Shown piece by piece: positions 35,927 through 45,600 of a stretch of 64,000 bases of DNA. The DNA comes from Pseudomonas sp. TNT3 (lineage in GTDB: Bacteria; Pseudomonadota; Gammaproteobacteria; Pseudomonadales; Pseudomonadaceae). Every line of letters starts with the position of its first letter. Positions within the stretch are counted from its first letter, which is position 1. The DNA is taken from NCBI RefSeq assembly GCF_010095445.2, contig NZ_WFGV02000006.1:118023-182022 (forward strand), given 5' to 3'. A model generated the notes under the pieces. It was not told where the DNA came from. It did no database searches and saw only the letters and a program-made list of their open reading frames with translations. The position numbers and the translations under genes are program-made.

Positions 35927-36553
35927 GTGGACGAGCAAAAAGCCCTCAAGGTCATGCGCGAATTGGTCGACAACGGCCAGTTGACCGACCCGGACAGCGC
36001 CCGCGGCAAACTGCTGCAAGTGGCGGCTCACCTGTTTCGCAACAAAGGTTATGAGCGCACCACGGTGCGTGATCTGGCGGGCGCCGTGGGCATTCAGTCC
36101 GGCAGCATTTTTCATCACTTCAAAAGCAAGGACGAAATCCTGCGTGCGGTGATGGAAGAGACCATTCGCTACAACACTGCGCTGATGCGCGCGGCACTGG
36201 CCGAGTCCGACAGTGTGCGCGAGCGGGTGCTGGCGCTGATCCGATGCGAATTGCAGTCGATCATGGGCGGCAGCGGCGAGGCCATGGCGGTGCTGGTGTA
36301 TGAATGGCGCTCGTTGTCCGAAGAAGGCCAGGCGCAAGTTCTGGCGTTGCGCGATATTTATGAAGACCTCTGGCTGCAAGTATTGGGCGAGGCCAAAGAC
36401 GCCGGTTTCATTCGCGGCGATGTATTCATTACCCGCCGGTTCCTGACCGGTGCGCTGTCATGGACCACCACTTGGTTCCGTGCCGGTGGCAGCATGAGCC
36501 TTGATCAATTAGCCGATGAGGCGTTGATTCTGGTGCTGGAAGAGAAACAATAG
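35927..36553 (+). CDS. atuR: TetR-family repressor of the atu operon
   Basis: 208 residues from the GTG at 35927, which has TAGGAGA seven bases ahead; the TTG at 35903 lacks a site. The N-terminal helix-turn-helix covers about residues 25-70 (RGKLLQVAAHLFRNKGYERTTVRDLAGAVGIQSGSIFHHFKSKDEIL), followed by an all-helical ligand-binding domain. It is divergent from atuA across the dyad region at 35779-35839. AtuR represses atu genes until a terpenoid-CoA intermediate binds; that is known from P. aeruginosa and inferred here. Confidence 0.9.
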   Translation: MDEQKALKVMRELVDNGQLTDPDSARGKLLQVAAHLFRNKGYERTTVRDLAGAVGIQSGSIFHHFKSKDEILRAVMEETIRYNTALMRAALAESDSVRERVLALIRCELQSIMGGSGEAMAVLVYEWRSLSEEGQAQVLALRDIYEDLWLQVLGEAKDAGFIRGDVFITRRFLTGALSWTTTWFRAGGSMSLDQLADEALILVLEEKQ

Positions 36554-36642
36554 TGCTATTTGGCCAGTAGGAAACTGGCTAAGTGGGTGAAACCGCCTAG
36601 TTTGAATGCATTGATGTGTCATTTTCGGGAGTAGGTTGTTTG

Positions 36643-37452
36643 ATGTGCTCGCCAATTCAGACGGCCTCGCGATTTTCACTGGCGGCGCTCGCGGCGTTAT
36701 TGCTCGCTGTGTCATGGACAGTGCCGTCCCAGGCTGGACAGCTGGTGCGCGTCGGCGCTGCGCATTTTCCTCCTTATACCGTGCGCCCCGAGATGGGGGC
36801 CGACACCGGCCTGTTGCCGCAATTGATCGAGGCCCTCAACGCCTCGCAAACCGACTACCAGTTTGCGTTGGTGCCGACCTCGATTCCCCGCCGCTTCGGT
36901 GACTTCAAGCAAGGTCGGGTGGACATGGCGATTTTCGAAAACCCCGATTGGGGCTGGAAGGACATTCCCCACGTCACCGTTGATATGGGCCTGGAAGATG
37001 CCGAAATCTTCGTCGCGCAACGCCAGCCCGACCGACCTCAGTCCTATTTTTCCGACCTTGCCGGCAAACGTTTGGCGTTGTTCAGCGGCTATCACTACGA
37101 GTTCGCCAACTTCAATGCCGACCCGAAATTGCTGGCGCACAACTACAACGCGACGCTGACCTATTCCCATGACAGCAACTTGCTGATGGTCCTGCGGGGC
37201 CGCGCAGACATCGCACTGGTGACACGTTCGTACCTGAGTGATTACCTGTTGCGCAACGACAAAGTCGGCGATCAGTTACTGGTGTCCGACCGCGTCGATC
37301 AGGTCTATCACCACTACGCGATCCTGCGGCCCTCTGCGCCCATCAGTGGCGAAGCCTTTGGCAAGTTGCTGCAAGGTTTGCGCGATAACGGCGCGATGCT
37401 GAGGATTTTTTCGCCCTACAAAATCGCCGTGGTGCCGGTGCCTGGCAACTGA
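36643..37452 (+). CDS. Periplasmic solute-binding protein, SBP_bac_3 family
   Basis: 269 residues from the ATG at 36643. A cleavable signal peptide ends near SQAGQ (residue about 31). The mature part, VRVGAAHFPPYTVRPEMGADTGLLPQLIEAL and onward, has the amino-acid-binding fold. No permease or ATPase gene is adjacent, so it may be an orphan receptor or a polar-amino-acid binding protein feeding a transporter elsewhere. The ligand is not readable. Confidence 0.8.
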   Translation: MCSPIQTASRFSLAALAALLLAVSWTVPSQAGQLVRVGAAHFPPYTVRPEMGADTGLLPQLIEALNASQTDYQFALVPTSIPRRFGDFKQGRVDMAIFENPDWGWKDIPHVTVDMGLEDAEIFVAQRQPDRPQSYFSDLAGKRLALFSGYHYEFANFNADPKLLAHNYNATLTYSHDSNLLMVLRGRADIALVTRSYLSDYLLRNDKVGDQLLVSDRVDQVYHHYAILRPSAPISGEAFGKLLQGLRDNGAMLRIFSPYKIAVVPVPGN

Positions 37453-37486
37453 ATTGCGCCATGGGTCGTGAATTCGCGACTTCTCT

Positions 37487-37510
37487 TAAATTTCCCTGAC
37501 CGGCTCACGT
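37487..37510 (+). promoter_or_regulatory. PvdS-dependent (iron-starvation box) promoter of the acetyltransferase gene
   Basis: TAAAT at 37487-37491, exactly 16 bases, CGT at 37508-37510. This is a full match to the PvdS recognition sequence TAAAT-N16-CGT, 39 bases ahead of the ATG at 37550. Confidence 0.85.
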
Positions 37511-37549
37511 CACCTCGTTGAACTGTCGACGATTATCGTGAGCGCTCCC

Positions 37550-38563
37550 ATGCCAATTCTGAATGACCTGATCGCCCTGGCCTTACCGTCAGGCAGCCAT
37601 CTTGTAGCGGATGAAACCGAAAACCGACTGGTCCTCAGCCTGGCGGGACAGCCGTTGATCCATCTGCGCCTGAATCCAAAGCCCGCGGTACAGGTGCAGG
37701 TCGAGGCAGGCTTCAAACGCCCAGACACCGACGCGATCTGGGCCGCCTGTTATTGGTTGTTTGCCCGCGACCCGGCTTGCCAGCGCCTGACCTGGTTGCT
37801 CGATGACGCGCCCAATGAGGTGTTGCTCAGCGGCTTGCTGATCACCACCGACGTACCCGGTGAGTACCGCTGCGAGCGCGCGCTATTTTGGCAACTGCCC
37901 CAGCCGTGGCTGACGCAAGCGCGGGCCCACAGTTTTCCCCGGCAGATGATCATCAGCGCCGGCAAGCGCCACCCGTTGCGCGCGGTGAAACCCCATGGTG
38001 AGGTGTATCGCCGGTTTGATGCGCGACTGGGCGGCTGGATCTCGTTACGCACTGTTGACATTGACCACGATCTTGAGCGGTTCAATCGCTGGCAGAACAG
38101 TGCGCGCGTGGCGAGCTTCTGGCAGGAGGAGGGCAGCCTCGAACAGCATCGCGAATACCTGAGCAAACTCGAGTCCGACCCGCACACGCTGACGTTGATC
38201 GGTTGTTTCGATGATCAGCCATTTGCCTATTTTGAAGCCTACTGGGCCAAGGAAGATCGCATCGCGCCGTTCTATGACGCCGCCGATTACGACCGGGGTA
38301 TCCACATGCTGGTCGGTGAAGAAACACACCGTGGCCCACACAAGGTGGCGAGCTGGTTATCGGCGCTGACGCACTACCTGTTTCTCGATGATCCACGCAC
38401 CCAGCGAGTAGTCGCCGAGCCGCGTGCGGATAACGCAAAGATGATCGAGTACCTGCAGGCGCAGCGTTTTTACTGCGAGAAAGAGTTCGACTTTCCGCAT
38501 AAGCGCGCCGCGTTGATGGTGTTGGGGCGCGAGCGGTTTTTTGAGCGGTGTGAGCTGGTTTGA
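37550..38563 (+). CDS. Siderophore-type N-acyltransferase (AlcB/IucB-like GNAT), probably pyoverdine-related
   Basis: 337 residues from the ATG at 37550; a GTG at 37538 is possible. The C-terminal 180 residues form the Acetyltransf_8 fold used by hydroxamate-siderophore acetylases (VASFWQEEGSLEQHREYLSKLESDPHTLTLIGCFDDQPFAYFEAYW, EETHRGPHKVASWLSALTHYLFLDDPRTQRVVAEPRADNAKMIEYL). The N-terminal half is a lineage-specific extension. PvdYII of some pyoverdine producers acetylates N5-hydroxyornithine; this gene could be its equivalent. Support is the iron-starvation box directly upstream and pvdS next door, transcribed towards it. Confidence 0.82.
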   Translation: MPILNDLIALALPSGSHLVADETENRLVLSLAGQPLIHLRLNPKPAVQVQVEAGFKRPDTDAIWAACYWLFARDPACQRLTWLLDDAPNEVLLSGLLITTDVPGEYRCERALFWQLPQPWLTQARAHSFPRQMIISAGKRHPLRAVKPHGEVYRRFDARLGGWISLRTVDIDHDLERFNRWQNSARVASFWQEEGSLEQHREYLSKLESDPHTLTLIGCFDDQPFAYFEAYWAKEDRIAPFYDAADYDRGIHMLVGEETHRGPHKVASWLSALTHYLFLDDPRTQRVVAEPRADNAKMIEYLQAQRFYCEKEFDFPHKRAALMVLGRERFFERCELV

Positions 38564-38602
38564 GGTGTGAGGCTCGGGATTATGATTGATCCCGGGGCCG
38601 CC

Positions 38603-38699
38603 ATCGCGAGCAAGCTCGGCTCCCACAGTCTGATCTCCTGCGGACACACATGATGTGAAGGTAGGCGTTCAAACTGTGGGAGCCGAGCTTGCTCGCGAT
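38603..38699. repeat. Convergent REP pair
   Basis: A perfect 27-nt inverted repeat (38603-38629 and 38673-38699; contains CGCGAGCAAGCTCGGCTCCC) with a 43-base spacer, between the stops of the acetyltransferase gene and pvdS. Such REP pairs can fold and limit read-through between convergent genes. Confidence 0.9.
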
Positions 38700-38767
38700 T
38701 GGGCCATTTCACCCACCATAAATGTGTGAGTTCTGCACCGAGTCCAGCGGCGATACACATTCAGATT

Positions 38768-39316
38768 TCAACGCCGGGCAAAAGTGTCCGCACGATTCCC
38801 CGACACCTTGCGGCAGTGCACGAGCGCATCGCGAATCATGAAGTTCACCAGCGTCGGCGAGACGCCCAGTTCCTTGGCGATGTCTTTTTGCGGCACACCG
38901 TGCAAGCGGTACATCTCGAACGCGTAACGGGTGCGGGTCGGCAGCTCCGTCAGCGCATCGGCGATGTTTTCCAGGGTCGAGAAATTGATGTGCGAGGTTT
39001 CCGGCGAAGCACCTTGAATCACTACGTTCAACCCTTCCTCTTCAGGGCCGGAATACTTCTGCTCCAACGCCTGCTTGCGGTAGTGATCGATCGCCAGGTT
39101 GCGCACGATCTGGAACAGGTAACTGAGCTGGGCCTTGAAGGACGATGTGATCTGCGGTGCGGATTGCAGCCTGAAGAACGCATCCTGCACCACGTCTTCA
39201 GCGCGGGACCGGCAACCGGTAATGCGCGCTGCAATCTTGACCAGAATCAGTCGATTGTCGACGAATGCCTGAAGTAACGGTGAGTCGCACCTGCTTGTGG
39301 ATACTTGTTCCGTCAT
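38768..39316 (-). CDS. pvdS: Iron-starvation sigma factor PvdS
   Basis: 182 residues from the ATG at 39316 (MTEQVSTSRCDSPLL); the GTG at 39325 is not used in relatives. Region 2 reads ITGCRSRAEDVVQDAFFRLQSAPQI and SYLFQIVRNLAIDHYRKQALEQ. Region 4 reads LPTRTRYAFEMYRLHGVPQKDIAKELGVSPTLVNFMIRDALVHCRK. This is nearly identical to PvdS of P. aeruginosa through the core. It directs RNA polymerase to pyoverdine genes when iron is scarce and is held by the anti-sigma factor FpvR when no ferripyoverdine is taken up. A Fur box lies 86 bases upstream. Four target-type promoters are present in this window. Confidence 0.97.
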   Translation of the reverse strand: MTEQVSTSRCDSPLLQAFVDNRLILVKIAARITGCRSRAEDVVQDAFFRLQSAPQITSSFKAQLSYLFQIVRNLAIDHYRKQALEQKYSGPEEEGLNVVIQGASPETSHINFSTLENIADALTELPTRTRYAFEMYRLHGVPQKDIAKELGVSPTLVNFMIRDALVHCRKVSGNRADTFARR

Positions 39317-39401
39317 GGAAAACACCCTGCTGCAAAGAGGTTAGTGGGGCGGCGCGAAAGACCTGGGCTGCCCTACACATCGAGCGACAAATTATGTTGA
39401 A

Positions 39402-39416
39402 TGATAATGATTGTCA
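39402..39416. promoter_or_regulatory. Fur box ahead of pvdS
   Basis: TGATAATGATTGTCA matches the 7-1-7 Fur consensus (TGATAAT-N-ATTATCA) at 14 of 15 positions. It lies in the AT-rich patch upstream of pvdS. Fur with iron should repress pvdS, the known top of the pyoverdine hierarchy. Confidence 0.9.
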
Positions 39417-39509
39417 ATTGAGAAAGAGAATTAATGCTTCGCAAAGGTGCGTTTTGAGAACTGCGACACGCTGACGCACGCCAGCCCCGTTGGCGATCGG
39501 CCGTATGAC

Positions 39510-39533
39510 TAATTATTTCAAGATCCCATCCGT
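39510..39533 (+). promoter_or_regulatory. PvdS-type promoter of pvdL (one mismatch)
   Basis: TAATT at 39510-39514, 16 bases, CGT at 39531-39533. It has the correct spacing and a single substitution from TAAAT-N16-CGT. Confidence 0.75.
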
Positions 39534-39688
39534 TCTCCTTGGTGAATGGCTCGGACGTACAGCCCTGGCCAAATCAGCATTCCCAATGCCTTGCGCGGTC
39601 GGCGAAGACCGCGTCCTGCATGCCTCGAATGGGGCGTGACGTAAGAAAACCGATTCCATTTGCAAGCCCACATCTGGCAGGAAACCCC

Positions 39689-42600
39689 ATGACCGACGCG
39701 TTCGAACTCCCAAGCAATCTGGTCCAAGCCCTTCAGCGCCGCGCGGCCCTGACGCCGGATCGGGTGGCCTTGCGGTTTCTCGCCGAAACCCCGGATCAAG
39801 CGGTGGTACTGAGTTATCGCGAGCTGGATCGGCGGGCCCGGGTCATTGCGGGGGCGCTGCAGGCCGAGGCTGAGTTTGGCGATCGCGCAGTGTTGTTGTT
39901 TCCAAGCGGCCCGGACTATGTCGCCGCCTTCTTCGGGTGCCTGTATGCCGGCGTGATCGCGGTCCCGGCGTATCCGCCAGAGTCGACCCGCCGTCATCAT
40001 CAGGAACGCTTGCTGTCGATCATCAGCGATGCCGAACCACGTCTGCTACTGACCAGTACGAGTCTGCGCGACGCCTTGTTGCAGATCGAAGGTGCGCCAG
40101 CGTTGCTCTGCGTCGATAGCCTCGCCCCGGCGTTGGCGGATAGCTGGCGCGCGCCGGATCTGCCGGCCGATCACATTGCCTTTCTGCAGTACACCTCCGG
40201 TTCCACGGCGCTGCCCAAAGGCGTGCAAGTCAGCCACGGTAATCTGGTGGCGAACGAGTTGTTGATTCGCCACGGTTTCGGCATTGATCTGAACCCCGAC
40301 GATGTGATTGTCAGCTGGTTGCCGCTGTACCACGACATGGGCTTGATCGGCGGTCTGTTGCAGCCGATTTTCAGTGGCGTGCCTTGCGTGTTGATGTCGC
40401 CGGCGTACTTCCTCGGTCGGCCGTTGCGCTGGCTCGAAGCGATCAGCGAGTACGGCGGCACCATCAGCGGCGGGCCGGATTTTGCTTATCGCCTGTGCAG
40501 CGAGCGGGTCAGCGAGTCGGCACTGCAACGGCTTGATCTCAGCGGCTGGCGCGTGGCGTATTCCGGTTCCGAACCGATTCGTCTCGACACCCTGGAACGC
40601 TTCGCGGCCAAGTTTGCTGCCTGCGGTTTTACCCCGGACAGTTTCATGGCGTCCTACGGTTTGGCCGAAGCGACGCTGTTCGTCGCCGGCAGCCCACGCG
40701 GCCATGGCATCGGCACTCTGCGTGTCGATGATCAAGCGCTGGCGCAGAATCGGGCCGAGCCGGGCGAGGGCAGTTCGATCATGAGTTGCGGCATCAGCCA
40801 GCCGGATCACGCGGTGCTGATTGTCGACCCGCAGGCGCTCAACGAACTGGCTGACAACAGCGTTGGCGAAGTCTGGGCCGCCGGTCCGAGCATCGCCCAG
40901 GGCTACTGGCGCAATCCCGAAGCCAGCGCCAAGACCTTCGTCCAGCACGCCGGGCGCACCTGGCTGCGCACTGGCGATCTGGGGTTCATGCGCGACGGCG
41001 AACTGTTCATCACTGGTCGTCTGAAAGACATGCTCATCGTTCGCGGTCACAACCTGTACCCGCAAGACATCGAACAGACCATCGAACGCGAAGTCGAGGT
41101 CGTGCGCAAAGGTCGGGTGGCCGCGTTTGCCGTCACGGTCGACGGTCAGGAGGGCATCGGGATCGCCGCAGAAATCAGCCGCAGCGTGCAGAAGATCCTG
41201 CCGCCCGAAGCGTTGATCAAAGCCATTCGCCAAGCGGTGGCGGAGGCGTATCAAGAGGCGCCAAGCGTCGTGGCGTTGCTCAATCCCGGTGCGCTGCCGA
41301 AAACTTCCAGCGGCAAGTTGCAACGAGCGGCGTGCCGTATTCGATTGGCGGACGACAGTCTCGACCATTACGCGCTGTTTCCTTCAGCGGTCAGCGCCAG
41401 GGTCGGGCAAAGCGAGTTCGCTGGCGAGCTGCACACCCTGATCGGTCAGATCTGGTGCGAGCAATTGCAGGTCAAGCAGGTCGAGGCCGATGATCACTTC
41501 TTCCTGCTCGGTGGCAACTCCATTGCGGCGACTCAGGTGGTCGCGCGGCTGCGTGAAGAACTCGGTCTTGAGCTGAACCTGCGCTTGCTGTTCGAAGCCC
41601 CGACCCTGGGCGCATTCGCCGACGCCGTCGCCCGCCAACAACAGGACGGCGGACTGGCTCAAGGCGCAATCTCCACGCTGTCGCGCAGTGAACTGATGCC
41701 GCAGTCCCTTGCGCAAAACCGCTTGTGGATCACCTGGCAGCTCGACCCGCAGAGCAGCGCTTACAACATTCCGGGAGCTTTGCGTTTACGTGGCGAACTG
41801 GACGAAGACGCACTGCGCGCCAGTTTCCAGCAACTGATCGAACGCCACGAATCCCTGCGCACGCGCTTCTTCGAACGTGATGGCGTGGCGCTGCAACAGA
41901 TCGACGCGCCCGGCGCGTTCAACCTGCAACTGATCGACATCAGCGACTTGCCAGCCAGCGAGCGAGAGGCGCGCGCGCAGCAGATTCGTGAAGACGAAGC
42001 CCATACCCAATTCGATCTGGAGAAAGGTCCGCTGCTGTGGGTGACCCTGGTGCGCCTGGATGATGAGGACCATCAGCTGCTGGTGACGATGCACCACATC
42101 ATCGCCGACGGTTGGTCGCTGAACGTATTGATCGACGAGTTCTCGCGGGTCTACGCCGCCGCCTCCCAAGGGCAAACCGCAGCGCTTGCACCCTTGCCGA
42201 CCCAGTACGCCGATTACGGCAGGTGGCAGCGCCAATGGCTGGCACAAGGGGAGGGTGAGCGACAATTGGCCTACTGGAAAGCGCAGTTGGGGACTGAACA
42301 TCCGACCCTGAATCTGGCCACTGATCATCCCCGTTCAAAAAAGCCAAGCCAACCTGCAGCCCGTCATTCGATCAAGCTGGCGACGACCCTCAGCGACGCC
42401 ATTCGCCGGACGGCCCATGCCCATGAATCGACGCCGTTCATGCTGTTGCTTGCCGCCTTCCAGAGTCTGTTGCATCGCTACAGCGGTCAGCGGGACATCC
42501 GCATCGGCGTGCCCAATGCCAACCGTCCTCGTCTGGAAACTCAGGGGCTGATCGGGTTCTTCATCAACACCCAAGTGATGCGTGCCGAGGTGGATGCGCG

Positions 42601-45600
42601 GCTGCCGTTCATTGAGCTGCTGGCGCAAACCCGTCACGCCGCGTTGGGCGCCCAGGCGCATCAGGATTTGCCGTTCGAACAATTGCTGGAAGCCTTTCCT
42701 CATGCCCGGGAACAAGGTCTGTTCCAGGTCATGTTCAACCATCAGCAACGTGACCTGAGCGCGCTGCGCCGGTTGCCCGGTTTGCTGGCGGAAGAACTGC
42801 CGTGGCACAGTCGCGAAGCCAAGTTCGACCTGCAATTGCACAGCGAAGAAGATGCCAAAGGGCGTCTGAGCCTGTCCTTCGATTACGCCAGTGAGCTGTT
42901 CGACAGCGCCACCATCGAGCGCCTGGCGGAGCATTTCAGCACCCTGCTGCGGGACGTTTGCGAGCGACCGCAAAGCGCCATCGGCGACTTGCAGCTGCTG
43001 TCACCAAGCGAGCAACAACACCAGGCAACGTGGAGCGTTGCACCGTGCACACCGGCCAGCCAGTGGCTCCCGGAACAACTCAGCGAGCAGGCGCGGCTCA
43101 CCCCGGAGCGCATCGCGCTGATCTGGGACGGCGGTAGCCTGGATTTCACGCAACTGCACACCCAGGCCAACCGGCTGGCGCATTACCTGCGTGACAAAGG
43201 CGTCGGCCCGGATGTGTGCGTGGCGATTGCCGCCGAGCGTTCGCCGCAGCTGTTGATCGGCCTGCTGGCGATCATCAAGGCCGGTGGCGCCTACGTTCCA
43301 CTGGATCCTGATTACCCCGCCGAACGCCTGGCCTACATGCTCAGCGACAGCGGCGTTGAATTGCTGCTGACCCAGACCGAATTGCTCGATCGCTTGCCGG
43401 CCACCGCAGGCGTCAGCGTGATCGCCATGGACACCCTGCACCTGGAAAGCTGGCCGAGTCACGCACCGGGCCTGCACTTGCACGGCGACAACCTGGCCTA
43501 CGTGATTTACACCTCCGGTTCCACCGGCCAGCCCAAGGGCGTCGGCAATACCCACGCCGCCCTCGCCGAGCGGCTGCAATGGATGCAGTCCACTTATCGC
43601 CTGAACGATACCGACGTGCTGATGCAAAAGGCGCCGATCAGTTTTGACGTGTCGGTGTGGGAGTGCTTCTGGCCGCTGATAACGGGGGCACGTTTGCTGA
43701 TCGCCGGCCCTGGCGAACACCGCGACCCGCACCGCATTGCCCAGTTGGTTCAAACCTACGGCGTCACCACACTGCACTTCGTGCCTGCGCTGCTTTCATT
43801 GTTTATCGACGAACCGCTCACCGCCGAATGCACCAGCCTGCGCCGGGTATTTTCCGGTGGTGAGGCCTTGCCTGCGGAGCTGCGTAACCGCGTGCTGGAA
43901 CAGCTGCCAGCGGTGCAATTGCACAACCGTTATGGCCCGACCGAAACCGCGATCAACGTCACCCATTGGCAGTGCACCTTCGCCGACGGCGAGCGTTCGC
44001 CGATTGGCCGACCGTTGGACAACGTTGTCTGCCGGGTACTCGACCACGAACTCAATCCCGTGCCGGCCGGTGTGCCGGGTGAGTTGTGCATCAGTGGTAT
44101 CGGTCTGGCCCGAGGGTATTTGGGACGTCCTTCGTTGACCGCCGAGCGTTTTGTCGTGGATCCGCTGGGCGAGCAGGGCGCCCGCCTGTACCGCACCGGC
44201 GACCGGGTACGCTGGACCGCAGAGGGCGTTATCGAATACCTCGGTCGTCTCGATCAGCAGGTCAAGTTGCGTGGTTTTCGTGTCGAGCCGGAAGAAATCG
44301 AGGCGCGGTTGCTGGCTCAGGACGGCGTCGCTCAAGCCGTCGTCCTGGTGCGTGAAACGTCGGCCGGTGGACAGTTGATTGGCTATTACACGAGCACGGG
44401 TTTCTGCGAAGAAATCGATGCACAAAACCAGCGCCTGCACGCCGCATTGGCGGCCGAGTTGCCTGAATACATGGTCCCGGCGCAATTGATGCGGCTGGAC
44501 GAAATGCCCCTGAGCCCGAGCGGCAAACTCGATCGCCGGGCCTTGCCTGAACCGCACTGGCAGGTTCGCGAGCACGTCGAACCGGTCAGCGATCTGGAAC
44601 AAAAGATCGCCGGCATCTGGCGCGAAGTGCTGGGCCTTACGCAAATCGGTCTGCGTGACGACTTCTTTGCCCTGGGCGGTCATTCGTTGCTGGCCACGCA
44701 AATCATTTCTCGCACCCGTCAGGCCTGCGATGTCGAGTTACCGTTGCGAGCGTTGTTCGAGAACAGCGAGCTGGGTGCGTTTGCTGAACAGGTCCGGTTG
44801 ATCCAGGCCAGTGGCAAAACCAACCAGCAACCACCGATTGAAAAAGTCGACCGCAGCCAACCGGTGCCCTTGTCCTATTCCCAGCAGCGCATGTGGTTCC
44901 TCTGGCAGATGGAACCGGACAGCCCGGCTTACAACGTCGGTGGCATGGCGCGATTGCGCGGGGTGCTGGATGTCGGGCGCTTCGAGGCGGCGTTGCAGGC
45001 GTTGATCCTGCGCCACGAAACCCTGCGCACCACGTTTCCGAGCGTCGACGGTGTGGCCAGGCAACAGGTGCATGAGCACACGGGCATGCGCATGGAGTTT
45101 AAGGATTTCACTGCGCTGGATGCTGGAGGTCGTGAATGGCAGGTCCAGCAACTGGCTGACGACGAAGCGCACAAACCTTTCAATCTGGAAACCGGGCCGC
45201 TGCTTCGCGCGTGCCTGGTCAAGACTGACGAGCTGGAACATTACCTGGTGCTGACCCTGCACCACATCGTCACCGAAGGCTGGGCGATGGATATCTTTGC
45301 CCGGGAATTGAGCGCGCTCTACGAAGCCCTGGTGGAGGACCGCGAATCGCCGCTGGCGCCGCTGCCGGTGCAATACCTCGACTACAGCGTGTGGCAGCGT
45401 CAGTGGCTGGAGTCTGGTGAACGCCAGCGTCAACTGGACTACTGGACCGGGCAGTTGGGTCGCGAACACCCATTGCTGGAATTGCCCTCCGACCGCCCGC
45501 GTCCGCCGGTGCAAAGCCATCAGGGCGAGTTGTTCCGTTTCGACTTGAGTGATGACCTTGCCGCACGGGTTCGAGCCTTCAATGCGCAAAACGGCCTGAC

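Larger units (their letters stand above)
39317..39688. other. pvdS-pvdL divergent regulatory region
   Basis: 372 bases holding the Fur box at 39402-39416 (pvdS side) and the PvdS-type promoter at 39510-39533 (pvdL side). The 155 bases after that promoter form a leader to pvdL. In P. aeruginosa pvdG lies between pvdS and pvdL; here no gene is present in the gap. Confidence 0.7.

Noticed and set aside
39539..39688. A 50-codon extension of pvdL upstream of its ATG
   Set aside because: It would begin within 10 bases of the PvdS-type promoter; the ATG at 39689 has a good ribosome site and matches the known start of PvdL.
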